From the NCBI GenBank assembly GCA_016719055.1, contig JADKAW010000007.1:124001-188000 (forward strand): a stretch of DNA of 64,000 nt. Direction: 5' to 3'. The position numbers and the translations under genes are program-made. This document shows positions 17,489 to 29,258 of this stretch, piece by piece. How positions within the stretch are numbered: the stretch's first letter is position 1; each line of letters begins with the position of its first letter. Source of the stretch: Candidatus Rhodoferax mariagerensis (GTDB lineage Bacteria > Pseudomonadota > Gammaproteobacteria > Burkholderiales > Burkholderiaceae_C). The notes beneath the pieces were generated by a model. It was not told where the DNA came from. It saw nothing but the letters and a program-made list of their open reading frames with translations, and searched no databases.

Positions 17489-18184
17489 ATGTCTGATTGC
17501 ATTATTTCAGTAGAGCACGTTTTCAAGTCAGTCATTGACTCGACCGGAGAGCTTGATATTTTGCGCGATATCGACTTCAAGCTGAACCAGCGCGAAACAG
17601 TCGCCATTGTCGGTGCCTCCGGCTCTGGAAAAAGTACCTTGCTGTCGATCATCGCAGGTCTGGATACACCCAGCCGTGGCACGGTCACGCTGGCCGGGCA
17701 GGACATTTTTGCGCTCGATGAAGACGACCGGGCTGCCTTACGCGCCCAGAAAGTCGGCTTTGTGTTTCAGAGTTTTCAGTTGCTTGGCAACCTGACCGCG
17801 CTGGAGAATGTCATGCTGCCCCTGGAGTTGGCCAATCGGCGCGATGCGCGCAAGGCGGCGGCCGACATGCTGGCGCGTGTCGGGCTGTCTCAGCGACTGG
17901 GACATTACCCCAAAGTGCTTTCAGGGGGTGAACAACAGCGTGTGGCCTTGGCCAGAGCGTTTGTGATGCAGCCAGCAGTGCTGCTGGCTGATGAACCGAC
18001 TGGAAGCCTGGATTTTGCAACCGGCGAATCCGTGATGGCGCTTATGTTTGAACTCAATCGCGAGCAAGGAACAACCTTGGTGTTGGTGACACACGACCCA
18101 GGCATTGCCAAGCGTTGTCGTCGTTGCATCACCATTGAAGCGGGCAGGGTGGCTAAGGTTTCAGATGTTGATGGTGATCAATAG
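17489..18184 (+). CDS. ybbA: ABC transporter ATP-binding protein (YbbA/LolD type)
   Basis: 231 residues from ATG 17489. Walker A is GASGSGKST, the Q-loop lies in VGFVFQSFQLLGNLTA, the signature is LSGGEQQRVALARA, Walker B is VLLADEPTGSLD, and the switch His is in LVTHD. This is the MacB/LolD-type subfamily that works with FtsX-like permeases. In E. coli the permease YbbP follows; here the next gene is a kinase on the other strand, so no partner is visible. The last 32 bases overlap the kinase 3' end. Confidence 0.9.
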   Translation: MSDCIISVEHVFKSVIDSTGELDILRDIDFKLNQRETVAIVGASGSGKSTLLSIIAGLDTPSRGTVTLAGQDIFALDEDDRAALRAQKVGFVFQSFQLLGNLTALENVMLPLELANRRDARKAAADMLARVGLSQRLGHYPKVLSGGEQQRVALARAFVMQPAVLLADEPTGSLDFATGESVMALMFELNREQGTTLVLVTHDPGIAKRCRRCITIEAGRVAKVSDVDGDQ

Positions 18185-21100
18185 CGATCACTACCTCGTC
18201 AAATGCAGCACTCAGCGTGCCAAACAGGGCCGAGGCTTCGGACCATTTGAGTTCTGCAGCGGCAGTTTCCAGAAGTGTCGTGATAATGGCCATGCGATCA
18301 ATGCCAATGTTTGCGCACGAACCCCTGAGCTCATGGGTCAGGGCTGCCACCAATTCAATGTCATGCAAATCAATGCCTGCGCCAAGTTTGGGTAACAGGC
18401 TCGTCGTGGTGCTTTGAAACAGTGACAAAAGTTTGGCCACCACTTCCGGATCGTCACCAAAATAGTCGTCGAGCAACTCAAAATCAATCGCTGGACTGTT
18501 GTTGCTTGGCAGCACCGGCTGGGTCGCTGCGACCGGTGAGGGTTTGAAGTTTGTTGTTGTCGGCGACCCCACCCACTTTGCCAGCACATCACGCAGTTCC
18601 TCGGGCTTGATGGGTTTGCTCAGGTAATCATCCATGCCCACTGCCAGACAACGGTCACGGTCGCCTTGCATGGCATTGGCCGTCATGGCGATGATGGGGA
18701 TGCGTGGCGCATCTGGTGGCTGCGACTCTCGAATGACTGCAGTGGCTTCAAAGCCGTCAAGCACCGGCATCTGGCAGTCCATCAAAATAGCCGCGTAGGC
18801 CGGTGCTGCGCCGCTGGCGGCGACTGCAATGGCCCGCACCGCTTTTTCGCCGTTATCAACAATGTGCAATGCATAGCCCAACTTGTTGACCTGCAATTGG
18901 GCCACTTTCTGATTGACCAGATTGTCTTCAGCCAACAGGATCAAATGGCGGTTATCCAGAAGGTTTTCCGGATTGGGTATGTTCTGGCTGGCCAGAGCCG
19001 CGAGTTGGGGGTCCAGTACGTCGTTGATCTCAACCTCCTGATCGATCAGGCTCTCAAACAACAAAGATTGGCGCACCGGCTTGCTCAGGCAGGCCGCAAA
19101 ACCAGCGGCCAGTGCGTTGGCGCAGACTTCTCGCTGGTCGTGGGCACTGAGCATGACCAGCCGCAAGGCATCAAAGCGCGGGTCAGCGCGCAAGTGCTGC
19201 GCCAGCTCGATACCATTCATGCCGGGCATGACAAAATCAATCAGGGCAACCTGGTACGGCACACCGACATCAATCGCGTCATGAAGCAGCTTGATGGCTT
19301 CGGCGGCGCTGCTGGCACCATCGTTGGGCATGTCCCAAGAGCTCAGGTAACGATGAATGACCTTGCGGTCACTGGCATGATCGTCCACCACCAGAATTCG
19401 TTGCGCTGTGGTGCTTGTGGACTCGTGCAACGGGGGCTGGGTGGCGTGGCTTGATTTGCCTGTCACTAGCGGCAAGGTAAACCAGAACGTTGACCCCTTG
19501 CCTGGCTCGCTTTCAATGCCGATGTGGCCACCCATTAATTCCACCAATCGTTTGCAGATGGCCAGGCCCAAGCCGGTGCCGCCGTATTTGCGGGTGGTCG
19601 AGCTGTCGGCCTGGGTAAACGATTGGAACAGCTTGGACTGGATCTGTGCCGGAATGCCAATGCCGGTATCGGTTACCTCAATTCGCAGCATCTGATCTTG
19701 TCCAACGGTTGAACACAAGGCTAACACTTCAACCCCGCCAGACTGGGTGAACTTGATGCCATTGCCGATCAGGTTCAACAGCACCTGGCGCAGGCGGGTC
19801 GGGTCGCCACGCAGGCGCGGGGGCAGCGCCGGGTCAATAAAGCTGGTCAGGGTCAGCGCACTTTCACGCGCCTTGGCGACCAGCAATTCCACAGTGCCCT
19901 CAACCACTTGCGAACAGGAAAAATCCGTGACGTCGATTTCGAGCTTGCCGGCTTCAATCTTTGAAAAGTCAAGAATGTCATTGATGATGACAAGCAAGGC
20001 TTGCGCTGAATCACGAACAATACCGGTGAAGTCGCGTTGCTCGTCATCCAGCGCGGTATCCAGCAGCAAATCGGTCATGCCAATGATGCCGTTCATGGGC
20101 GTGCGAATCTCGTGGCTCATGGTTGACAGGAACTCTGACTTCAGGCGTGAGTTCTCCAGTGCCTGGTCCCGTGCATCGCGCAGTGCTTCCTCAGCCTGCT
20201 TGCGCAGGTCAATGTCATTGAGCAAACCGATGTAGTGGCCGATACCCGTATCATCCGAGTGCACCGGCGACAAGTGGATTTCGCCGATGAACGGCGTACC
20301 ATCTTTGCGTTGGTAGCTCATCTCAAGTGTCAGACTGATGCCCTGAACCATGGCATCCTGAATCTGCTGCAGCTTGTACGGATCGGTTTGCGGACCACGC
20401 AGAAAACCGGCATGAGCGCCCACTGCCTCTTTGGCTGAATAACCAGTAATGCGGCTGAAGCCGGCATTGACGTAATGAACCAGCGGCCCTTGGGCATGCG
20501 GTTGGGCACCCATGATGATGATGCCCTGGTCAGTTTCCTGAATCGCAGATTCAATCAGCCTGAGCTGAATTCGAGTCCTGATTTCCTCGGAGATGTCGCG
20601 CTTGATGGCAATGAAATGGGCGATCTGGCCATTTTCGACAATCGGCGTAACGGTCATTTGCTCAGGGTAAATGTCGCCGTTCTTGCGCCGGTTGCTCAGC
20701 TCACCTTCCCAGGCCTGGCCCCTGAGCAGCAGCTCCCACATGTTTTTGTAAAACGCATCGTCCTGCAGCCCCGAATTGAGCATGCTGGCGGGTTGGCCGA
20801 TCACATCTTCGGCAGAAAACCCTGTGGTTTCACAAAATGCCGGGTTGACATACTCGATCAAGCCGTCGCGGTTGGTGATCAGAATCATGTTCGCCGCGGC
20901 ATTGAGCGCAGCCTGCTGCAATCGAATGCGTGCTTCGCTCTCCAGTCGCTCGCTGATGTCATGAAACGACAACAAGGAGCCCACCACCTCGTTGCCCCTC
21001 AGCAGGGGTTTGGAGCGGTAAGACACGGGTACAAACCGTCCGTCACGGCTGATAAAGTGCTCTTCGCCATCCAGCGTGACACCTTGCTGCAGAACAGCGA

Positions 21101-22142
21101 TCAAAGGGCATTGGCTTTCGGCGTATGCAGTGCCGTCGGGGCGCGAGTGGTGAATGGCTGCGTGCGATGCCTGCCCCACCAGTTCAGCCACGCTCCAGCC
21201 CAAAACACGTTCACCAGCAGCATTGATAAAGGTGATGACGCCTTTCATGTCGGTGGCGTAAACGCCGTCGCTCAAGGTGTCGAGAATGGTGGCATTTTGC
21301 TCACGCTGAGCTTCAGCATCGTCCCGGGCGCGCCGGGTTTCATGCAGTGCTGCAGTAAGCCGCCGCATAAATACAAACGTCATGATGCCACCGAGCACCA
21401 CCACCAGCGAAATCAGCCAGGTTTCGATCTGCTTGAGCCATTCGGTACGTGTTTGCAGTTCTGACTCCAACGCGCGCAGGCGTTGGTCACCTTCGATAAA
21501 CAGGCGATTGGCGTTTTCATTGAGGCGCTCGAACTGGGGTGGTATCAGTTTGAGCTGAATCACCAGTGCACCCTCGGCCTGGAGCAGTTCCTTGCTGTCT
21601 TCGTTTTCCAGGCTTTGCCAGCGGCGCGACAGCAGTTGCTCCAGCGACTTGGCCCGTTCGCTGACCTGGCCCAGCAAGGGTTCGATTTCAATCAGCTCCA
21701 TCACCACGTTGTGGCCGGCCAGGTCAGGTTTGTAGGTGGCTTCGCGTGTGACCTCGTCTTTGCCATCGATGTTGGTCTGCATCAGCCGTTTGCTGGTGCC
21801 CCCGGTCTTGAGTACATACAAATCGTGTTTGAGCTTTTGCAGCTGTTCGTCAACGGACTCATTGATACGACCAAATGCGGCCGCATTTTGCGTTACCGCC
21901 ATGCGGTAGATGTCTGTTTCGATGCCCTGAATACCCCGCACGATTTCTTCACCGACGAACAGGCGCGCGCGCTCGTTGCTTCCGCGTTGCCGGAGTTCGT
22001 TCTCCAGGTCATTAAAGTAAGCGCGCAGTCCAAATACCAGTATCAGGCAAAGCATCGATACGCCAACCAGCCAACGCAGCGATGTATCGACAGAAGCCAC
22101 CTCGACCTTGCCTGCGCGATCAGACCGACGGAGTTTGTTCAT
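18153..22142 (-). CDS. Hybrid sensor histidine kinase with three PAS, two receiver and one Hpt domain
   Basis: 1329 residues. Two membrane segments (about 22-43 and 238-258) enclose a periplasmic helical sensor of roughly 190 residues. Three PAS domains follow (about 284-400, 405-530, 533-650). Then come HisKA with phospho-acceptor H677 in STMSHEIRTPMNG, a HATPase domain with DTGIGIP and GGTGLGLAI, REC1 with D969 (VALIDFVMPGMNG), REC2 with D1122 (LMDCQMPVLDG), and a C-terminal Hpt with H1270 (THELRGSC). All phosphorelay residues are present. The final output regulator is not in the window. The neighbouring substrate-binding gene, 35 bases upstream on the same strand, is a plausible ligand sensor. 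Confidence 0.93.
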   Translation of the reverse strand: MNKLRRSDRAGKVEVASVDTSLRWLVGVSMLCLILVFGLRAYFNDLENELRQRGSNERARLFVGEEIVRGIQGIETDIYRMAVTQNAAAFGRINESVDEQLQKLKHDLYVLKTGGTSKRLMQTNIDGKDEVTREATYKPDLAGHNVVMELIEIEPLLGQVSERAKSLEQLLSRRWQSLENEDSKELLQAEGALVIQLKLIPPQFERLNENANRLFIEGDQRLRALESELQTRTEWLKQIETWLISLVVVLGGIMTFVFMRRLTAALHETRRARDDAEAQREQNATILDTLSDGVYATDMKGVITFINAAGERVLGWSVAELVGQASHAAIHHSRPDGTAYAESQCPLIAVLQQGVTLDGEEHFISRDGRFVPVSYRSKPLLRGNEVVGSLLSFHDISERLESEARIRLQQAALNAAANMILITNRDGLIEYVNPAFCETTGFSAEDVIGQPASMLNSGLQDDAFYKNMWELLLRGQAWEGELSNRRKNGDIYPEQMTVTPIVENGQIAHFIAIKRDISEEIRTRIQLRLIESAIQETDQGIIIMGAQPHAQGPLVHYVNAGFSRITGYSAKEAVGAHAGFLRGPQTDPYKLQQIQDAMVQGISLTLEMSYQRKDGTPFIGEIHLSPVHSDDTGIGHYIGLLNDIDLRKQAEEALRDARDQALENSRLKSEFLSTMSHEIRTPMNGIIGMTDLLLDTALDDEQRDFTGIVRDSAQALLVIINDILDFSKIEAGKLEIDVTDFSCSQVVEGTVELLVAKARESALTLTSFIDPALPPRLRGDPTRLRQVLLNLIGNGIKFTQSGGVEVLALCSTVGQDQMLRIEVTDTGIGIPAQIQSKLFQSFTQADSSTTRKYGGTGLGLAICKRLVELMGGHIGIESEPGKGSTFWFTLPLVTGKSSHATQPPLHESTSTTAQRILVVDDHASDRKVIHRYLSSWDMPNDGASSAAEAIKLLHDAIDVGVPYQVALIDFVMPGMNGIELAQHLRADPRFDALRLVMLSAHDQREVCANALAAGFAACLSKPVRQSLLFESLIDQEVEINDVLDPQLAALASQNIPNPENLLDNRHLILLAEDNLVNQKVAQLQVNKLGYALHIVDNGEKAVRAIAVAASGAAPAYAAILMDCQMPVLDGFEATAVIRESQPPDAPRIPIIAMTANAMQGDRDRCLAVGMDDYLSKPIKPEELRDVLAKWVGSPTTTNFKPSPVAATQPVLPSNNSPAIDFELLDDYFGDDPEVVAKLLSLFQSTTTSLLPKLGAGIDLHDIELVAALTHELRGSCANIGIDRMAIITTLLETAAAELKWSEASALFGTLSAAFDEVVIAIDHHQHLKP

Positions 22143-22177
22143 GGAGCCAAAGGCAAGCCTTGTGCCATCAGAAAGGC

Positions 22178-22960
22178 TCAGCGCACAGGGGTTTTGTTGT
22201 CCAAAAAGCCGTGTTTGCGAAAAATGGTCTGGCCCTCGTCACTGGCGGCCAGCTTCATGAAGCTCTTCGCCAGATCGACGTTTTTAGAACTTCTCAGCAG
22301 GTTCAGCAGCAGCGCCTGAGGTTTTGCAATCTTGGAGTCGAGGTCAATCACATCAAGTTTTGCGGCGTTGTCGACAAACAGGCCAGTGGCACGCCAGCTC
22401 ATGGTGAGGTCGGCATCGCCCTTTTTCATGGCGTTCATCAGGCTGCGCGAATCCGGTGACAAAAAGGCACTGGCCTTGACCACCTTGGGGTAAATGCCCA
22501 AACCATCCAGAACATTCTTGGCTTCTTGCCCGACGCTGCCAGACTCTGCGTTGCCAATGATCACCGTGAGATCTTTGCGCAGCATTTCACGTGGGTCGGG
22601 TTTCACATTTTTGGGATTGCCTTTTTGCACGATCAAGGCCATCTGGTTGTAGCCAACGTTGACAAACTCACCCAGCAAGCCTTCGCTGAGGTGTTTGTCG
22701 CGGTAAGACGGCTCGCCCGGCAAATACCAGTCACCCAAAGCACTTTTTTTGGCGGACTGGTACAGGTCTTCAGAGCCACCTTGGGAAATCAGAACTTTGA
22801 CCTTTTCCCGCTTTTCAAACAGCTGGGCAATCTCGGTCATCGGCTTCACCATGGTGATGCCGCAATACAACAACAACTCGGCTTCCGCCTTTTGCGCCTG
22901 CGCTGTGCCGCTGAGTGCGAGGCAAGCTGCCACCAATGAGCGAATGAATAAATGCCACAT
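22178..22960 (-). CDS. Periplasmic substrate-binding protein (ModA/PBP2-like), orphan
   Basis: 260 residues from the ATG at 22960, which has AAGGA seven bases ahead; an ATG six bases upstream is an alternative. A signal peptide (FIRSLVAACLALSGTAQAQ) is followed by an extracellular solute-binding fold: LLLYCGITMVKPMTEIAQLF, the loop SQGGSEDLYQ, and a hinge NAESGSVGQEAKNVL. It resembles molybdate- or oxyanion-binding proteins of the ABC type. No permease or ATPase is adjacent. It lies just upstream of the hybrid kinase on the same strand, so it may deliver a ligand to the kinase sensor. Ligand unknown. Confidence 0.82.
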   Translation of the reverse strand: MWHLFIRSLVAACLALSGTAQAQKAEAELLLYCGITMVKPMTEIAQLFEKREKVKVLISQGGSEDLYQSAKKSALGDWYLPGEPSYRDKHLSEGLLGEFVNVGYNQMALIVQKGNPKNVKPDPREMLRKDLTVIIGNAESGSVGQEAKNVLDGLGIYPKVVKASAFLSPDSRSLMNAMKKGDADLTMSWRATGLFVDNAAKLDVIDLDSKIAKPQALLLNLLRSSKNVDLAKSFMKLAASDEGQTIFRKHGFLDNKTPVR

Positions 22961-23142
22961 GGCCATTTCCTTGTAGGTTGACACAGGTGAATGTTAGCTT
23001 GTTGTCACCGCGTGCTTGCAGCCAGCGCAGTGTGTTTGGGGTCAAAATTTGTGACCTGCGCAAGAACCACACTGTGCCTGGCCTGGCGACAGATTGCCGC
23101 TGGTGCACAGACAGAAACGCTGGCTCGGATAACCAGGCGTCA

Positions 23143-23205
23143 TAAAAACTACAAATATGATAGCTAATAGCCCTTATTCTGTAAGGGCTAAAGGCGATTT
23201 TCTTG
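23143..23205. repeat. Dispersed Comamonadaceae-type intergenic repeat, copy 1
   Basis: The core ATGATAGCT is followed by a perfect hairpin: TAGCCCTTA at 23168-23176, loop TTCTG, TAAGGGCTA at 23182-23190. The same pattern recurs at 34229-34293 and, in reverse orientation, inside dnaG. It lies just past the rpoD stop and could also help end transcription there, although no clean U-run follows the stem. Confidence 0.7.
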
Positions 23206-23221
23206 TAAACCTGTGGGCTAT

Positions 23222-25549
<2,328 letters not shown>

Positions 25550-25812
25550 GATGAAACCTCAAAACAACAAAACAGTGGGAACGCGGCCAACAAGCCAGCG
25601 TGGCGCTAAACAATTCAGGAGAAAGGCAATGTCTGGCAAGATGAGTGGGCGAACATTTGGAATGCAGTCCTTGCGGTAATGTGGCCGGATGAGAATGCGT
25701 CATCGGGTGGCCGGGTCCGGAGGTGCTGCTGTCGCGCTTGCCTGATTACAGAGTGGCGGATTATACCCATGCGACGATCTGCGGCGGGGTCTTGGGTCGA
25801 CCAAAGGCCCAT

Positions 25813-27669
25813 TTACCCAGTGGATTCCAGCAAAAGGCGTCGTGCCTGCAGCTCGCGGTAACGCTGCAAGGCTCCTGGGTCGGCTTTGGCAGCCTCGATG
25901 GCCAGGGTTTCGTCAATTTTCAGCTGCTCGATCAACATGCGATTGAGCAGGTGGCGCAGTTCACTGTGCGACTCGGCATCGTCGCTGGCGGTGCCAAGCT
26001 CATAACCGGCCATCAGCTTGAGGGCAAAGCTCTCGCTGTCATGACCCCGCAAGCCCTCGCGCAGGGCAACCCAGGGTTGTGGGCCGTGTTCGTGCAGTTG
26101 GCTTTCCAGCCATGAAAACAGGGCGCCGTGGGGCGCACCCAACCGGCACAGCAGGTCGTGATCTTCAGTGGACAAGGTTTCGAGTGCGGCCATGTTGTCA
26201 AGCAAAATGCGGGCGGCGTGGTCCGCTCGACTGGCCGGCAGCCGGCTACTGGCCAGTGGCCGTTCTGGGACATCTGGCATATGATATTTTGGCTTGTAAC
26301 CCTTTTCTGCATTGCGCTGATAGCTCTCTTTTTTATAGTTAGCTTGACGCCCGCCCCGACCTTTGCCGGGATACCAGACATCGTTGAGTTCGCGGCTCGA
26401 CAGTTGCACCAGGTCCGCAATATCGCCCAGAAGTTGTTGTTTCAGGGCCCCTGGTGGCAGCAGCTCCCACAGCGGCCGGGCGTTGCTGGCCAGATGGGCC
26501 CGGCCTTCGGCACTGTGCAGGTCACAGCCGTCGCGGGCGGCATCCAGCATGAAGCGACTCAAAGGCACGGCCTCCGTGATGTAGCGGGCAAACGCGTCTT
26601 TGCCATGTGCACGAATAAAACTGTCGGGGTCATGCTCTGAGGGCAAAAACAAAAATTTGACGCTGCGCACGTCAGTGGCCAGTGGCAGGGCGGCGTCCAG
26701 CGCCTTGCGCGCGGCACGTCGGCCAGCGCTGTCGCCATCAAAGCTGAACACCACCGCGTCGGTGAACCGAAACAGCTTTTGCACGTGCTCGGCAGTGCAG
26801 GCCGTGCCCAGCGTGGCCACTGCATTGGGAAAACCCAGCTGTGCCAGTGCCACCACATCCATGTAACCCTCGGTCACCAGCGCGTAACCCTGTTCGCGCA
26901 GGGCGGCGCGGGCTTCAAACAAGCCATACAGCTCGCGCCCCTTGCTAAATACCGGTGTTTCGGGGGAGTTAAGGTACTTGGGCTTGTCGTCACTCAGCAC
27001 CCGGCCCCCAAAGCCGATGCACTCACCCTTGATGTTGCGGATCGGGAACATGACACGGTCGCGAAAACGGTCGTAGCGTTTGGCTTCGGCACCGGGCTCT
27101 TCGGTCAGGATCACCAGGCCGCTTTCCACCAACAGCGCATCGTCGTAGTTGGGGAACACACTGGCCAGGCTGCGCCAGCCTTCTGGGGCGTAACCCAGCC
27201 CAAATTGCTTGGCAACAGAACCTGACAGACCGCGCCCCTTGAAATAGGCCACCGCCCGTGCTGACGCCTTGAGCTGCTTGCGGTAGGCACTGGCGGCCTT
27301 TTCCAGCACATCATTCAAGGTGCTTTGCTTTTGCCGCTGCAAGGCGGCTTGGGCACGGTCTTGCGGGCTGGTTTTGTCTTCAGGCACCTTCATGCCAAAC
27401 TGCTGGGCCAGGTCTTCCACGGCCTCCACAAAGCTCATGCCCGCGTGTTCCATCAAAAAACTGATGGCATTGCCCGTTTTGCCGCAACCAAAGCAGTGGT
27501 AAAACTGTTTAGTCGGGCTGACCGAAAAAGACGGAGATTTTTCGCTGTGAAAGGGGCACAGGCCCATGAAGTTGGCGCCGCCCTTTTTGAGCTGCACGTA
27601 ACGGCCAACGATGTCCACCACATCAGCGCGCGCAAGCAGGTCCTGAACAAATGACTGGGGAATGGACAT
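25813..27669 (-). CDS. dnaG: DNA primase DnaG
   Basis: 618 residues from ATG 27669. A zinc-binding CHC2 domain (CPFHSEKSPSF with the second pair in YHCFGCGK) precedes the TOPRIM catalytic core (LVTEGYMDVVALA, FSFDGDSAGRRAA) and a C-terminal helicase-binding domain. It makes RNA primers at the replication fork. The linker between core and C-terminal domain contains a Lys/Tyr/Asn-rich stretch (KKESYQRNAEKGYKPKYHM) that coincides with a copy of the dispersed repeat, an oddity discussed in the findings. Confidence 0.97.
   Translation of the reverse strand: MSIPQSFVQDLLARADVVDIVGRYVQLKKGGANFMGLCPFHSEKSPSFSVSPTKQFYHCFGCGKTGNAISFLMEHAGMSFVEAVEDLAQQFGMKVPEDKTSPQDRAQAALQRQKQSTLNDVLEKAASAYRKQLKASARAVAYFKGRGLSGSVAKQFGLGYAPEGWRSLASVFPNYDDALLVESGLVILTEEPGAEAKRYDRFRDRVMFPIRNIKGECIGFGGRVLSDDKPKYLNSPETPVFSKGRELYGLFEARAALREQGYALVTEGYMDVVALAQLGFPNAVATLGTACTAEHVQKLFRFTDAVVFSFDGDSAGRRAARKALDAALPLATDVRSVKFLFLPSEHDPDSFIRAHGKDAFARYITEAVPLSRFMLDAARDGCDLHSAEGRAHLASNARPLWELLPPGALKQQLLGDIADLVQLSSRELNDVWYPGKGRGGRQANYKKESYQRNAEKGYKPKYHMPDVPERPLASSRLPASRADHAARILLDNMAALETLSTEDHDLLCRLGAPHGALFSWLESQLHEHGPQPWVALREGLRGHDSESFALKLMAGYELGTASDDAESHSELRHLLNRMLIEQLKIDETLAIEAAKADPGALQRYRELQARRLLLESTG
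26283..26340 (-). repeat. Dispersed repeat, copy inside the dnaG coding sequence
   Basis: Read on the reverse strand from 26338 this stretch aligns without gaps to copy 1 at about 34 of 53 positions, sharing CTA, the GA-AGCTA core, AGC, AAGGG and the final GC. It is in frame and encodes part of the dnaG linker. The hairpin arms are more degenerate than in the intergenic copies. Confidence 0.5.
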
Positions 27670-28042
27670 GGCGCGATTGTAGAAACAGGCCCGGGAGGCC
27701 CAGACCCTGCGCGCCAGAACCCGTTGCGCCAAGTGCGCCGGCGGCTTGTTGAAGGATTAAAACCCGCCAGCCTGGAGTGCCTAGATTTGCTGCGCCCGCC
27801 TTTTAGGTGCTGATTTGACGGGCCCCCCCCGTCCCCCGGTCCCACTCCTGCGTGGTGTCGCCCTCAGGGTTTCAAAGCAACTTTAAATCTGAACGGGGCT
27901 TTCTGGCACACCCACCAGGGAAGGCCGCCGGTTTTGGACATTCAACACAGACTGTCGATCATGGCGACAGGACTGTCGCCAAAATCCTGCGGCGCTCTGT
28001 GGCGCAAGCTGCAGTAGCTCAGCGCACCAGCAATGTCCTAGG
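27670..28042. other. Gene-free stretch between dnaG and the ferredoxin reductase
   Basis: No supported gene. The region holds a run of eight C at about 27824-27832 and a short perfect palindrome, GGCGACAG at 27963-27970 and CTGTCGCC at 27973-27980, with a two-base loop. Neither side of that stem has a U-run, so it is not a standard terminator. The upstream end must contain the dnaG promoter. Confidence 0.5.
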
Positions 28043-29254
28043 TCACCCGACCTGCAGATCCGTTGCCTGTGCCACGCTGGGCGATACGCCAGCGTCGAGC
28101 AGTTTGCGGGCTTGCAGATGGTCTTTGCTGGCGTTGACGCTGTCCACCGCCAGCAATTTGTCGCCCTTAAAGTGATAGACGCTGAAGTTGCCCGCTGCCA
28201 TGTCGCCGCGCACTGCCCACTGGTCGGCACCCATCGACAAACCTGCCAACTGCAGCTTTTTGTCGTACTGGTCGCTCCAAAACCACGGTGTGGCGGTAAA
28301 TGGTATAGAAATGCCCAGCAGCGCCGCGGCGGCGGACTTGCCTTGTTCGGTGGCGTTTTGCACGGATTCGAGACGGATCAGGCTGCCATCGGCCAGCTGG
28401 CGTGCCGTGCAGTCGCCGGCAGCCACGATGGACGGGTCACTGGTGCGGCCACAGGCGTCCACCACAATGCCACGGTCACACGCCAGGCCAGCGGCTTGGG
28501 CCAATTGGTCGTTGGCTGCCACACCAATACCCACCACCACCAGACCGGCGGGGTGGAAGGTGCCGTCAGCCATGGCAACGCCAGTCACTGCGCCTTGAGC
28601 GTCGGTCTGAATCGCCGCAATGCGCGCCTCCAGCACCAGCGTCACACCGTGGCTGCGGTGCAGTTGGGCATACCAATCAGACAGCACCGGGGCCAGCACC
28701 CGTCCCAGCAGACGTGGCGCGGCTTCCAGAACGGTCACACTCAAACCTTTTTTGCGCGCTGTGGCGGCCACTTCCAGGCCAATAAAACCACCACCAATGA
28801 CGATCACCGGTAACTGCCTTTCAACACACCATGCCATACGCGCGGCGATGGCGCTGGCATCGTCACGCGAACGCAAGGCAAAAACACCCAAAGCTTCACC
28901 CCCTGGCAAGGGAAGTCGGCGCGGCGTTGAGCCTGTGGCCAGCACCAGCCACGTGTAAGGCAAGGCGCTGCCTTCCGACAGTTTGACCGACTGGCTCACA
29001 CGGTCGATAGCGGTCACTGTGACCCCGGTGCGCAATTCGATTTTTTTGCGGGCCAGCATCTCAGGTGCACGCATCACCAGCTGGGCGCTGTCCATCTCGC
29101 CTGCAAGCCAGGCTTTGGACAGTGGCGGGCGGTGGTAAGGGCCGTAAGGCTCGTCACCCAGCACGGAAATGCTTCCGTCAAAACCCCCTGAGCGTAGCGC
29201 CTCTGCAGTCTGAATACCGGCCTGGCCCGCACCCACAATGACGATGGCGCTCAT
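28043..29254 (-). CDS. FAD-dependent NAD(P)H:ferredoxin reductase (putidaredoxin reductase type)
   Basis: 403 residues. Two Rossmann motifs are visible: the FAD site IVGAGQAGIQTAEALRSGG at the N-terminus and the NAD(P)H site VIGGGFIGLEVAATARKKG near residue 150. A second FAD motif lies in IVAAGDCTA, and the C-terminal reductase domain ends the protein. It would pass electrons from NAD(P)H to the [2Fe-2S] ferredoxin encoded 4 bases upstream. With the P450 further upstream on the same strand this makes a complete class I three-component monooxygenase operon. Confidence 0.9.
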   Translation of the reverse strand: MSAIVIVGAGQAGIQTAEALRSGGFDGSISVLGDEPYGPYHRPPLSKAWLAGEMDSAQLVMRAPEMLARKKIELRTGVTVTAIDRVSQSVKLSEGSALPYTWLVLATGSTPRRLPLPGGEALGVFALRSRDDASAIAARMAWCVERQLPVIVIGGGFIGLEVAATARKKGLSVTVLEAAPRLLGRVLAPVLSDWYAQLHRSHGVTLVLEARIAAIQTDAQGAVTGVAMADGTFHPAGLVVVGIGVAANDQLAQAAGLACDRGIVVDACGRTSDPSIVAAGDCTARQLADGSLIRLESVQNATEQGKSAAAALLGISIPFTATPWFWSDQYDKKLQLAGLSMGADQWAVRGDMAAGNFSVYHFKGDKLLAVDSVNASKDHLQARKLLDAGVSPSVAQATDLQVG

Positions 29255-29258
29255 ATTT

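Noticed and set aside
20475..21464. 329-codon frame antisense to the hybrid kinase
   Set aside because: Shadow of the kinase in the complementary frame; no domain or ribosome-binding site.
27963..27980. GGCGACAG-GA-CTGTCGCC palindrome as a terminator
   Set aside because: The loop is only two bases and no U-run follows on either strand.
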